This document shows, piece by piece, positions 52,535 through 60,941 of a stretch of 64,000 nucleotides of DNA (within the stretch, counting starts at the first letter, position 1; each line of letters starts with the position of its first letter). The notes under the pieces were generated by a model. It made no database searches and was not told the DNA's origin. It was given only the letters and a program-made list of their open reading frames with translations. Source of the DNA: Chloroflexota bacterium (GTDB lineage: Bacteria; Chloroflexota; UBA11872). The translations under genes were made by a program, and so were the position numbers. The DNA lies in assembly GCA_022820025.1 (NCBI GenBank), contig JAJEGF010000015.1, forward strand, positions 62,001 through 126,000, given 5' to 3'.

Positions 52535-54792
52535 CTCCGCGCCGCCTCCGGCAGCGTCTGGATGAAGTTGATGATGTGCCAGGTATCCAGCTCGCCGTAG
52601 CGCTCGCCAAACGCCGGCATGCCCGTGCCCTCGATCCCGTTGAACACAAACCCGAACAGCGCATCGTCCGGGTGCAGCGGCACGTGGATCACCAGGTCAA
52701 GCGGCGGCGGATCCAGCGTCGCCGCCAGTGGCCCGTCGCCGCGACCCGCCGGCCCATGACAGCTCACGCACTCGGCTTCATAAATCTCCCGTCCGGCGCT
52801 GATCGAGACATCGTCCGGCGGTATCGGGTTCACCGCAGACACCGAGACGCCCTGCGGCGGCCCGATGATCAGCAGCCCCGCGCCCAGCACAATGGCCGCA
52901 AACCCTGCCCCGGTCCCGGCCTGCCGCACGCGCGTCGCCCATCCCTGGCGCGCCAGCGTCGCCAGCGCCAGCACAAAGCCCATCCCTGCTAGCGCCAGCC
53001 CCCAGAACCGCACCGCGACCGTTGCGTCAACCTCCGCCACGCCAATCGCCGTCGGCGACCCGATGTTCAGCCGCACCGGAACTCTGGCATCGAACGCCCC
53101 CGGCTCCCGCACGATCGCCAGCACTTGCCACATGCCCGCCAAAGCAAAGGCGTCGGTCTCCACCGCGAACCCGCCGTCCGCCGTGCGAACCGGTCGCTCA
53201 ACCGTCGTCCCCAAATCGGTATCGAGATACCGAAGCTGCAACTCCACATCCGCGTCCCCGGCCCGTCCGCCGTCCGCCGACACCACCTCAACTTCCAGCG
53301 TGTTCGGACCCGGCCGCCCCGGAACCACCCGCACCTGCACTCTCGTATCACCGCTGGCGCCAACGCCCTCCACCGCCAGCGGCACGTCGCCGCTCACCTG
53401 GCGCGCCGGCTCGCGCTCCGTCAGGAACCCGACAACCAGCAGCACACTCACGGCCAGCACGATCTCCGCGCCCACCAGCGTCCGCAACGCCGTCCGAGCG
53501 CGCGCTCCTGCCGCCCCCGCAGCCGCAAGCCGCGGCCGCGTCCACCCCAGGTTCACCCCGCCCAGCGCCAGCAGCGGCGCCACCAGCGCCAGCTTCACCA
53601 GCAGCAACACGCCGTACGCCGTGCTCCACAGACGCGCCGGCTCGAGTATCTGTAACCACGCGCTATATGCCCCGGTCACCACGATCAGGCCCACAGTCAC
53701 CGTGGCAACCGCCGAGAAGCGCGCCGCAACCTCCGTCATCTCCGCCGCAGCGGAGCCCTCGGAAGCCGCCGTGCGCGCCTCCCACGCCACCAGCAGCAAC
53801 ACCGGCAGACCGCCCACCCACGCCCCAACCGCCAGCAGGTGAATCAGGTCGGCCGCCAGCGCCGGCCCAACCTCGCGCAGCGCCGCCGCGTGGCTGCCCA
53901 GCGAAATCGTCACCGCCATCACCACGCCCGTCAGCGCCACCCCGCCCAACGCAACCACGCCCCGCCGCTCGCCCGACGACGACGAACTGGCCTGGTCGGC
54001 CAGAACCAGCGCCACCGTAAGGGCCGCCGTGCGGCCGATCCACAGCGCACCCCACTGCCCCGCCCCAAACACATCCCCAAACCCCGCCAGCAGCGAGTCC
54101 CCGCCCAGCACCAGGATCTGCGTTCCCAGCAGTCCAATCTGGCCCGCCAGGGCCAGCAGCCCTCCGCCCAGCAACAACAACGCCGTGCGCCGTTCCACGA
54201 TCCGACGCCGCGCCGGGGCGGCCCCGCGCCGCTGCACGGCCACCTGCAGCGGCCCGCCAATCAGCACCGCCACGCCCACGAACAGCAGCCAGCGCGACAC
54301 CGACGCCGCCGGGCTCGACTCGATGGAAGCCACCGCCACCGCCACGTCCGCCGCCACCGGCTCGCCCACCCCGAACGCAAACGACCCGCGGATCACATGA
54401 CCGTCAATCACCGAGAGCGTCCGCCACACCACCACGTAAGTGCCGTCGGTCAACGCATCCACCGGAACCAGCATGGCCGCGTCACTCGTCGGGTCCGCTT
54501 CCGTCGGCCCCGTAGTCACCGGCTGCCCGTCGGCGTCCAGCACCTCCAGGCTGCTGTAACCCAGGTCGATGGCCTCGCTGAACTCCGCGTACACCACCAG
54601 CGGCGCCGGATCCACCGCCGTCCCCGGGCTCGGCGACGCCCGCACCAGGTTTGCGTGCGCCCTGGCCGGCGCCGCAACCAGCGCCAGCGCCGTCAGCGCG
54701 GCTAGAACCGCCAGGACCAGGCGCCAATGGTGGGGCCCAGGCCCCCGCCACGGGCCGGGTTCGCTACGCGGCGCCACGCCGACGGAACGCAT
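52531..54792 (-). CDS. CopC-CopD-YtkA-cytochrome c fusion protein
   Basis: Multi-domain copper/redox membrane protein of 753 aa. Signal peptide to about residue 45; a CopC domain begins with His (HANLVRASPSPG, H46) and has H132 in SVIDGHVIRGSFAFGV, the two Cu(II) ligands of CopC. Residues 165-480 are an eight-TM CopD-like domain with LAADLIHLLAVGAWVGGLPV. Residues 482-590 are a YtkA-like domain. Two TMs (near 600 and 630) are followed by a monoheme cytochrome c with ECVSCHG (about 674-678) and a possible axial Met in GMPAFGERYG. CopC-CopD fusions are known; addition of a YtkA domain and cytochrome c is unusual. ATG 54792 is chosen over TTG 54807; it overlaps the upstream gene by 29 bp. Confidence 0.85.
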   Translation of the reverse strand: MRSVGVAPRSEPGPWRGPGPHHWRLVLAVLAALTALALVAAPARAHANLVRASPSPGTAVDPAPLVVYAEFSEAIDLGYSSLEVLDADGQPVTTGPTEADPTSDAAMLVPVDALTDGTYVVVWRTLSVIDGHVIRGSFAFGVGEPVAADVAVAVASIESSPAASVSRWLLFVGVAVLIGGPLQVAVQRRGAAPARRRIVERRTALLLLGGGLLALAGQIGLLGTQILVLGGDSLLAGFGDVFGAGQWGALWIGRTAALTVALVLADQASSSSSGERRGVVALGGVALTGVVMAVTISLGSHAAALREVGPALAADLIHLLAVGAWVGGLPVLLLVAWEARTAASEGSAAAEMTEVAARFSAVATVTVGLIVVTGAYSAWLQILEPARLWSTAYGVLLLVKLALVAPLLALGGVNLGWTRPRLAAAGAAGARARTALRTLVGAEIVLAVSVLLVVGFLTEREPARQVSGDVPLAVEGVGASGDTRVQVRVVPGRPGPNTLEVEVVSADGGRAGDADVELQLRYLDTDLGTTVERPVRTADGGFAVETDAFALAGMWQVLAIVREPGAFDARVPVRLNIGSPTAIGVAEVDATVAVRFWGLALAGMGFVLALATLARQGWATRVRQAGTGAGFAAIVLGAGLLIIGPPQGVSVSAVNPIPPDDVSISAGREIYEAECVSCHGPAGRGDGPLAATLDPPPLDLVIHVPLHPDDALFGFVFNGIEGTGMPAFGERYGELDTWHIINFIQTLPEAARS

Positions 54793-56197
54793 ACAGCGCC
54801 AGGCCAACGCCGGTCACCAGTCCCAGTCCGCCAATCACCAGCCCGGCCACGGCAATCGTCAGGGCCGTCGCCGAAGCATCCGATGCATCCCGCGCCTGCT
54901 GCTGTGCCGCCGTGGCCACCCCGGCAATCTCGCGCGCGCTCGGTACCGGCCGCGGGAACTGCGCCTCCGTGGCCGACCGCACGTCATCAAAAGTGCCGGG
55001 ACCGGACGTGAATGTCTCGTCGACCGGCAAACCGTCAATCGTCCCCACAAATCGGAACCGGTACGCCCCCGGCACCGTTGGAATGAACGGCGCCACGTAT
55101 CCTCCGCGTTCCCCCGGCAGCGGCGACAGCGCCATCTGCCGCGGCACGCCGGACGCCGACATGTCCGCCGCCAGGTGCGTCACCTCCACCACCAGGCTGT
55201 TCGCCAGGCCGTTCACGCCAACCTGCGCCTGCTGTCCGGCGTCCATCTGCGTGCCGGCGGACGCACCGCCGTCCGGGATGTGAATCGTCGTTACCGCCTC
55301 GATCGTCTCGCCGCCATACGCGTATTCCTGGTGCATGTTGGTATTCAGCGTCACCCGCACCTCGTTCATGCCCGGCGCCAGCTTCCCCAGATGCAGGTAC
55401 GGACTGTAGATCCGCCCCAGCCGCACGCCATTCACGTAGAGGTGCGGATGCCCTTCACCCGACACGTTCTGGGCATTCACCTTCGCCGGGGCAAGCGTGA
55501 ATCCCTGCGGCATCACCTTCAGGTTCGCCCCACCCAGCGGATCCGGCTCCAGGCCGATCGCGATTCCCATCCCCTCGGGCGCCTCGACTTGACCCACCTC
55601 TTCCGGCGCGGGCGGCATGGCCGGAACGCTGATCGTGGTCACCGCCTGCACCGGCTGCCCGTCCACCACGTATTCGCTATGGCCATTCGTCTGCAGCGTC
55701 ACCCGGATCTCACGGTCCCCGGGTGCAACGCCCTTCAGGTGGAACCATTCGCCGTAGGCTCGGCCCACCTTCTCGCCGTCCACGTAAACGTGCGCGTGCC
55801 CCTCGCCGTCCACGTCCGCCTGGTTCACCCGCTCCGCCGCGAACACAAAGCCGGTGGGGATGATGTGCACGTTGATTCCATCGATCGGGTCGACCTCCGC
55901 CGTCACGGCAACCGCCATCCCCGATGTCTCCACCGTCCCGCCGTGCTCGTGACCGTCGTCCGACGCGGGGCCCGACCCGTGGTGATCTCCGCCCGCCTGC
56001 GTCACCGACAGGTACACCCCGTTCGGCTGCCCCTCGTACGCCGGCTCCACCAGGAACCCGACGTCAAACGTGAAGCCATGAACCTCACGTCCCTCGTGCG
56101 CCCACGCCACGCTCGCCGCAGCCGCCAGCCCGACCCCGGCAAACGCCAGCGCTAGCAGGCTGCGCCTAAGGCGCGGCAGGCGATTCCAGATACGCAT
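54764..56197 (-). CDS. Extracytoplasmic protein with duplicated His-rich domain and C-terminal TM
   Basis: Protein of 477 aa. Signal peptide to AWA-HEG (residue 33-34), so the mature protein starts with His. A His cluster (GGDHHG, DDGHEHGG) lies near 70-87. Two homologous domains (about 107-191 and 224-308) share the pattern VxGEGHxHxYVxG, GRxY, HL, PGxxExRVTL, TNxHxEY, AVTTI. All four His of repeat 1 (H134, H136, H153, H173) recur exactly 116 residues later. A third beta domain and a C-terminal TM (ALTIAVAGLVIGGLGLVTGVG) follow. I recognise no characterised family; metal binding, probably copper, is inferred. ATG 56197 with GAGG upstream. Confidence 0.82.
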   Translation of the reverse strand: MRIWNRLPRLRRSLLALAFAGVGLAAAASVAWAHEGREVHGFTFDVGFLVEPAYEGQPNGVYLSVTQAGGDHHGSGPASDDGHEHGGTVETSGMAVAVTAEVDPIDGINVHIIPTGFVFAAERVNQADVDGEGHAHVYVDGEKVGRAYGEWFHLKGVAPGDREIRVTLQTNGHSEYVVDGQPVQAVTTISVPAMPPAPEEVGQVEAPEGMGIAIGLEPDPLGGANLKVMPQGFTLAPAKVNAQNVSGEGHPHLYVNGVRLGRIYSPYLHLGKLAPGMNEVRVTLNTNMHQEYAYGGETIEAVTTIHIPDGGASAGTQMDAGQQAQVGVNGLANSLVVEVTHLAADMSASGVPRQMALSPLPGERGGYVAPFIPTVPGAYRFRFVGTIDGLPVDETFTSGPGTFDDVRSATEAQFPRPVPSAREIAGVATAAQQQARDASDASATALTIAVAGLVIGGLGLVTGVGLALYAFRRRGAA

Positions 56198-56298
56198 CAA
56201 CAAACCTCGCAGCTACGGCGCGCCCCCGCACGGCAGTCCTCGCCGCTACGGGATTCGCGCAATTGGTCCGCGCACCTGCGTGCGCGGCTGGGAACCAT

Positions 56299-56658
56299 CT
56301 ACTGCAAGGCCAACCTGGGCGGCGGCCGCGGCGGCCCAATAGTCATACGGCACGCCCGCCCAATGTCCAATCGAACACGCTCGAACAGGCACACAACCAG
56401 CACAACCGCCAATAGCGCCGGCATCACCCCCACCGGAAACGGCGACGACTGTTCCGGAAACTCACCCGTCGTGCCTTCCGCTCCTGCCCCATCCGCCTCC
56501 GGCAAAGTCCACGGCAAGTGAATGTGATCGTGCCCCTCATGCCCGTGCGGCGTAACCACCCCAAGCATCGGCGCCGCAGTCGTCACCAACGACGGCGCCA
56601 GCAAGGCCGCCACGGCCAGAACCAGCACGGCAGCCGCCACAACTCGCCTGAACCTCAT
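56299..56658 (-). CDS. Small membrane protein with His-rich loop
   Basis: Protein of 119 aa. An N-terminal signal/anchor (about 5-28), then a His-rich segment PHGHEGHDHIHLPW with H38, H40, H43, H45 and H47, a Glu/Gly-rich linker, and a second TM (about 76-92). It should expose the His cluster outside the membrane for binding a soft or borderline metal. It is the first gene of the minus-strand group that continues with the duplicated His-domain protein and the CopC-CopD fusion; a 101-bp gap separates it from the next. ATG 56658. No family recognised. Confidence 0.65.
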   Translation of the reverse strand: MRFRRVVAAAVLVLAVAALLAPSLVTTAAPMLGVVTPHGHEGHDHIHLPWTLPEADGAGAEGTTGEFPEQSSPFPVGVMPALLAVVLVVCLFERVRLDIGRACRMTIGPPRPPPRLALQ

Positions 56659-56801
56659 ACAGCCAGACTATCTGAACTCAACGCGCCAGGATCCCGGCCA
56701 GGGCAAGACGCCGAATCAACGTCCCATGGACATTAGTCGCTCTCGCTATCGGGCAGAATCCCGCCAGGTCCTCCACCCCGCATCCGCAAAGGCCATTCCC
56801 C

Positions 56802-57581
56802 TTGAGCAATCCCCCCTACGCCTTCGGCGACGACGACACCGCCGCCGAACGCCATCGCATGCTCGCCTACATCTTCGCGCCGGAGATCAAGAGCTTCCTG
56901 GGCCGCGTGCCGCCCGATCCCGGGCTGGTGATCGACCTTGGCTGCGGCCCCGGCTTCACCACCCGCCTGCTCGCCGACACCCTGAACGCAGGCAAAACCG
57001 TCGGCCTCGACACCTCCCGGCCCTTCCTGGACATCGCGGGCAGTGATTCCAACGGCGGCCTCGACTTTGTCCACCACGACGTAACCCGGGCGCCCTTCCC
57101 CACCGGCGCCGCCGACGTCCTCTTCTGCCACCTGCTGCTGCCGCACCTCGCCGATCCGGCCGGCGCCCTTCGCACCTGGGCCTCGCAGTTACGCCCGGCC
57201 GGCCTCCTGCTCGTCGACGAGGTCTCCGACATCCAAACCGCCAACCCGACCTTCCGAACCTACCTCGACGCCGCCGAACGAATGCTCGACGGCATCGGCG
57301 GCGACCTCTACGTCGGCCGCCGCGTTGAGCAGTTCGGCCGCGTCCCCGGCCTGCGGCGAATCTCCAGCCGCCTGGTCAAGAACCCCGTCGCCACCGCCGC
57401 CTGCGCCCGCATGTTCCGACTGAACCTCGACGCCTGGGGCCCCAACCCCCACGCCGCCCTCTCCCCCGAGGACATCACCGCCCTCGGCTCCGCCCTCGAC
57501 GACCTCGCCACCTCCACCGCCACCAACGAAATCCACTGGCAAATGCGCCAGATCATCTTCAAAGCCACCACCGGCGGCTAA
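56802..57581 (+). CDS. SAM-dependent class I methyltransferase
   Basis: Methyltransferase of 259 aa. SAM-binding motif I is VIDLGCGPGFTTRLLA, followed by the acidic motif VGLDTS and motif IV region GAADVLFCHLLLPHLADP. This is the UbiE/Methyltransf_11 type acting on small molecules; substrate not predictable. The start is TTG 56802; AAAGG about 13 bases upstream is a weak ribosome binding site, and no better in-frame start retains the N-terminus. It is divergent from the His-rich membrane protein gene. A predicted three-way-junction RNA follows its stop. Confidence 0.85.
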   Translation: MSNPPYAFGDDDTAAERHRMLAYIFAPEIKSFLGRVPPDPGLVIDLGCGPGFTTRLLADTLNAGKTVGLDTSRPFLDIAGSDSNGGLDFVHHDVTRAPFPTGAADVLFCHLLLPHLADPAGALRTWASQLRPAGLLLVDEVSDIQTANPTFRTYLDAAERMLDGIGGDLYVGRRVEQFGRVPGLRRISSRLVKNPVATAACARMFRLNLDAWGPNPHAALSPEDITALGSALDDLATSTATNEIHWQMRQIIFKATTGG

Positions 57582-57627
57582 TCGAGAGAGCCCTGACGGC
57601 ATTCTGCTAGCCTGAGTCTCAAAGGTT

Positions 57628-57684
57628 CCCTCCCGATGACAAGAGCCCAAGGGGCTCTCTCCGGCAACGGAGTAGTCGGGAGGG
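57628..57684 (+). ncRNA. Candidate structured RNA, three-way junction
   Basis: P1 CCCTCCCGA (57628-57636) pairs with TCGGGAGGG (57676-57684), 9 bp. P2 AGAGCCC (57642-57648) pairs with GGGCTCT (57652-57658). P3 CTCCG (57659-57663) pairs with CGGAG (57668-57672), capped by a GCAA (GNRA) tetraloop. Junction strands are TGACA and TAG; P2 and P3 abut. A pyrimidine-rich TCATTCTTTCTTC follows. It lies between the methyltransferase and the dehydrogenase at 57832, so it could be a terminator, a 5' regulatory element or an sRNA. The strand is a guess. Confidence 0.5.
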
Positions 57685-57831
57685 TCATTCTTTCTTCGGC
57701 GCAAGAGCAGCATCGGCTCGTGGTCACGACGCCTGCTTCTCGCGAAACTTGCGAGCGCCCGGACCCGGTTTGGCGCGACGCCGTGCGCTCCCCTGATACC
57801 GCCGCGTAGTCACCGCCGCGGCCCGCGTATC

Positions 57832-58887
57832 ATGCCCCACACCGCAACAGGCCCCTCGCCAGTGAACCTCGACAGCCGCACCTGGGACGCCCGCTACGGC
57901 CGGGGCATCCTGGCGGAACATGGGCCCCAGTACACCGACTACATTGCCATCACCTCACCCAGCGCCTGGGCCGTGGTGGAGCCGTTGCTCCCCCATCCGC
58001 CGCGCGCCCTCGAATTCCAGCGCGGCATGGGCGAGGAGTACCTCGAAGCCCTGATCCAGTGCCTCCCCGACGCCGAACTCGTTCTGGCCATCGGCGGCGG
58101 CAACGCCTTGGACGTGGGCAAAGTCGCCGCCTGGAAGCTCGGCAAGCCTCTGGTGATGATCCCCACCATCGTCTCAACCGGCGCCATCTTCCAGGCCCCC
58201 GTCGCCTTCCGCCGCCAGCCTGTTTGGCAGTTCTACTTCGACACCATCGCGCCCGAATACTTGCTCCTGGACTACGGCGTCATCGCCGCCGCGCCCCCAC
58301 ATCTCAACCGCGCCGGCATGGGCGAGTGCATCTGCATCCTCGGCCACGTCGGCTCCTGGCGCTGGTGGGCCGACAACCGTACGGACGGTATCCCGTGGGA
58401 CCAGGCCGTGGCCGATGCCACGCACGAGTGGGTCCGCCGCCGCTGCCGCGACTTTGCCGCCGGCCTGGACGCCGACGGCCGCCCCAACGACGCGTCCCTC
58501 CGCATCGCCAGCGAAGTCAACCGCGAGCGCTACGACGTCCCCACCCACGACCTCAAGGTCTCCCACAGCATTGACCACACCTTCGTCATGGCCTTCGAGT
58601 GGGTCCACGGCTACGAACTCATCCATTCGGAAGTCGTCTCCCTCGGCGCCCTCATCAACGCCTACGTCTACGAGTGGGGCTTCGACGAAACCAAGTCGCT
58701 GCTGGACGCCTGCCGGGTCCGCTGTCGGCCCGCCGACATCGGCTGCACCTGGGACGAAGTAAAGGCTGTCCTTGCCAACCTCAACGAACTGAATGACCGC
58801 CTCGGCCACGCCCAGAACTGGTTCCACCTCAACTCGCTCTCCGACCAATCGTTCCAACAGATGGCGGACGCGATCGACGCACCGTAA
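57832..58887 (+). CDS. Iron-containing alcohol dehydrogenase-family protein (glycerol-1-phosphate dehydrogenase-like)
   Basis: NAD(P)-dependent dehydroquinate synthase-like/Fe-ADH fold protein of 351 aa. Cofactor motif LVLAIGGGNALDVGKVAAW; PTIVSTGAIFQAPVA follows the family pattern PT-T-(A/G)-S. Metal ligands: an acidic residue in LNRAGMGECI (Glu instead of the usual Asp), H in KVSHSIDHTFVMAFE and H in YELIHSEVVSLG. It probably oxidises or reduces a polyol phosphate, but the altered first ligand makes the substrate uncertain. ATG 57832 is used; GTG 57865 is also possible. The gene belongs to a set of co-directional genes with the Gfo/Idh/MocA oxidoreductase and two VOC proteins. Confidence 0.82.
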   Translation: MPHTATGPSPVNLDSRTWDARYGRGILAEHGPQYTDYIAITSPSAWAVVEPLLPHPPRALEFQRGMGEEYLEALIQCLPDAELVLAIGGGNALDVGKVAAWKLGKPLVMIPTIVSTGAIFQAPVAFRRQPVWQFYFDTIAPEYLLLDYGVIAAAPPHLNRAGMGECICILGHVGSWRWWADNRTDGIPWDQAVADATHEWVRRRCRDFAAGLDADGRPNDASLRIASEVNRERYDVPTHDLKVSHSIDHTFVMAFEWVHGYELIHSEVVSLGALINAYVYEWGFDETKSLLDACRVRCRPADIGCTWDEVKAVLANLNELNDRLGHAQNWFHLNSLSDQSFQQMADAIDAP

Positions 58888-58920
58888 GACCACCATGAGC
58901 CCATTCCTTCAGAGTCAGCC

Positions 58921-59988
58921 ATGACCAACGTCCGCCTCGCCATCGTCGGCTGCGGCACCATCTCCAGGCTCAACGCCCCCGGCTACCTCGAACACCCGAA
59001 CTGCGAGGTTGCCGCCCTCTGCGATCCCGCCCGCGAGCGCGCCGAGCGGCGCGCGGCCGAATGGGGCATCACCCCCCGCATCTACACCAACTACGACCAA
59101 CTGCTCGAAGACCCCGACATCGACGCCGTCGAACTTCTCACCCCCACCCCGCTCCACGCCGAGCAATCCATCGCCGCCCTTGAAGCCGGCAAGCACGTCT
59201 CCTGTCAGAAACCCATGGCGCGCAACCTCCGGGAAGCCGCCCGCCTCGCAGACGCGGTAGCCAGGGCCGACACCTTCTATCGCGTAACCGAGAACTTTCT
59301 GTATTACCCGCCGCTCATGAAGGCCAAGGAACTCATAGCCAGCGGCGTCATCGGCGACCCCAACATGGTCCGCATGCGTGTCGTCGTCACCAGCGTCGAG
59401 GCCGAATCCGAGCGGCTGCCCCTCGCGCCCGACGCCCTCACGTGGCGTCGCGACCCTTTGCTCAACCCCGGCGGTCTGCTCTACGACGAGGGCGCCCACA
59501 AGTACGCCACCGCCATGTGGTGGGTCGGCGAACCTGCCACGGTTAGCGCCACCGTCACCCGCACCGACGACTACATGGTCGATGCGCCCAGCGTCGTCGT
59601 CTGGCGGTTCAAAGACGCCAATTGCCTGGCCGTCTTCGAATACTCCAGCGCCCCCGACATGCGCATCCGCGCCCCCTACTACGCCCTCGACGACTTCTTC
59701 GAGATCCAGGGCACAAAGGGCCTGATCTGGGTCACCCGCTGCAGCGGCGAAATGCTCGACCTGCCGCCCGTGATGCTGCATTCCGGCTCGGAAACCGTCA
59801 GCTACCAGGTCCCCATGGACTGGATCGAAGGCTTCAAGGGCGCCGCCCGCGACTTCATCGACGGCATCCTCGCCGGTCGCCAGCCGCGCCTGGACGTCCA
59901 GGAATCGACCAAGGTTCTTCGCGCGTCCCTGGCCGCCTACGCCTCCGACGCCGCCCAGCGCCCGATCGACCCAAGTACCCTGACCTGA
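58921..59988 (+). CDS. Gfo/Idh/MocA-family oxidoreductase
   Basis: NAD(P)-dependent dehydrogenase of 355 aa. Rossmann motif VRLAIVGCGTISRLNAPGYL, the E-K-P motif in the form VSCQKPMARNLREAARL (Gln for Glu), C-terminal-domain motifs IASGVIGDPNMVRMRVVVTS and GGLLYDEGAHKYATAMWWVG (the conserved G-x-H with His in the catalytic position). ATG 58921 lies 33 bp after the dehydrogenase gene, so the two are likely co-transcribed. Substrate is probably a sugar, inositol or amino sugar. It is not closely similar to the Gfo/Idh/MocA gene at 36517. Confidence 0.9.
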   Translation: MTNVRLAIVGCGTISRLNAPGYLEHPNCEVAALCDPARERAERRAAEWGITPRIYTNYDQLLEDPDIDAVELLTPTPLHAEQSIAALEAGKHVSCQKPMARNLREAARLADAVARADTFYRVTENFLYYPPLMKAKELIASGVIGDPNMVRMRVVVTSVEAESERLPLAPDALTWRRDPLLNPGGLLYDEGAHKYATAMWWVGEPATVSATVTRTDDYMVDAPSVVVWRFKDANCLAVFEYSSAPDMRIRAPYYALDDFFEIQGTKGLIWVTRCSGEMLDLPPVMLHSGSETVSYQVPMDWIEGFKGAARDFIDGILAGRQPRLDVQESTKVLRASLAAYASDAAQRPIDPSTLT

Positions 59989-60015
59989 CGTTCAGAGACT
60001 CCGGGGACTCTTGCA

Positions 60016-60378
60016 ATGCAAGTAAAGGGCGTCGACTTCATCTGGACACTGGTGTCCGATGTCGACGAGACGTCCCGCTTCTACCGTGACGTGCTTGGCC
60101 TCACGCCAACCGGAATCCAGGACGATGACTGGTGCGAATTCCAGGCTGGTTCCACCACCGTCGCCATCACCCCCACCCACGTGGGTCTGCACCCGCCCCA
60201 GGTGCTCATGGCCCTGGCCGTCGACGATGTCGACGCCGCCCTGGAGGAAGCCCGCGAAGCCGGCGCCACCGTCCTCCACGAAACCCGCGACACCCCGGCT
60301 TGCCTCAACGCCATGATCGCCGACCCCGACGGCAACCCCATCTGGCTCCACCAACGCAAAGATGGCACCGCCGGCTAG
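60016..60378 (+). CDS. Glyoxalase/VOC-superfamily protein
   Basis: Small VOC-fold protein of 120 aa (two beta-alpha-beta-beta-beta modules). Module 1: VDFIWTLVSDVDETSRFYRDVLGLTP; module 2: QVLMALAVDDVDAALEEAREAGA ending IADPDGNPIWLHQR. The N-terminal metal position is not His (FIWTLV), while the C-terminal one may be H353-type in WLHQ; metal binding is uncertain. ATG 60016. Probably co-directional with the oxidoreductase 27 bp upstream. Function could be lyase, dioxygenase-like or ligand sequestration. Confidence 0.85.
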   Translation: MQVKGVDFIWTLVSDVDETSRFYRDVLGLTPTGIQDDDWCEFQAGSTTVAITPTHVGLHPPQVLMALAVDDVDAALEEAREAGATVLHETRDTPACLNAMIADPDGNPIWLHQRKDGTAG

Positions 60379-60385
60379 CCGCCCC

Positions 60386-60406
60386 TAGGCTGGCGCAACC
60401 AGCCTA
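60386..60406 (+). terminator. Terminator-like hairpin between VOC genes
   Basis: TAGGCTGG (60386-60393) pairs with CCAGCCTA (60399-60406), loop CGCAA, followed by ATCTT. The stem is short and the T-run weak. Confidence 0.4.
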
Positions 60407-60455
60407 ATCTTGGCTAACGCCGCCTCGACCTCGCACGCTTGAACGGACTTCCCGC

Positions 60456-60824
60456 ATGTCCCTGCAAACCATCTGGCCCCTCATCAACGTCACCGATATG
60501 GACCGTTCGCTCGCCTTCTACCGCGACGGCCTGGGATTCGAAATGGTCGCCTCGTGGGAGGCCCCTCACGGCGTCGCCTGGTGCCGCCTGAAGCGCGGCT
60601 CCGTCAGCCTCATGCTTCAGATCGCCGGAGGCGAAGTCCCAGCCCCCGTCGAAGGCCAGGCCGCCGAGCTCTACATCCTTTGCGACGACGCCCGCGCCCT
60701 CCACGCCGAGTTTCTCGCCCGCGGCATCCCGGCCACCAAACCCAGACAGATGGAATACGACATGCTCCAATTCCGGGTCACCGACCCCGACGGCTACCCC
60801 CTCTGGTTCGAAAACCAGGTCTGA
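60456..60824 (+). CDS. Glyoxalase/VOC-superfamily protein
   Basis: VOC-fold protein of 122 aa. Module 1: IWPLINVTDMDRSLAFYRDGLGFEMV; module 2: AELYILCDDARALHAEFLARGI, ending MLQFRVTDPDGYPLWFENQ with Glu in the usual C-terminal metal-ligand position. Distinct in sequence from the VOC protein at 60016. The segment after WEAPHGVAWCRLKRGSVSLML is typical of bleomycin-resistance/glyoxalase proteins. ATG 60456. Separated from its neighbour by a possible terminator hairpin, so it may have its own promoter. Confidence 0.86.
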   Translation: MSLQTIWPLINVTDMDRSLAFYRDGLGFEMVASWEAPHGVAWCRLKRGSVSLMLQIAGGEVPAPVEGQAAELYILCDDARALHAEFLARGIPATKPRQMEYDMLQFRVTDPDGYPLWFENQV

Positions 60825-60885
60825 AGCCAGCTGTCACCGTCCAACAGCTGCCATTCGGCGACGGCCAGACGCCTGTCTATACGTT

Positions 60886-60896
60886 TGATATACAAT
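60886..60896 (+). promoter_or_regulatory. Extended -10 promoter of the TacA-TacT-like pair
   Basis: TGATATACAAT: an extended -10 (TG-A-TATACA, overlapping TACAAT) in an AT-rich patch; no good -35 box. Predicted start about 60902, giving a leader of about 40 nt before GTG 60942. Confidence 0.5.
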
Positions 60897-60941
60897 CAGG
60901 TCGTCAGTCACGAACATACCGAGCCGAGAACGGCGGTCCGC

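Noticed and set aside
57621-57690. SAM-I riboswitch
   Set aside because: GATGA and GGCAAC occur in the right order, but the closing stem and the conserved downstream GGTGCTAA-type core are missing. Kept only as an unnamed structured RNA.
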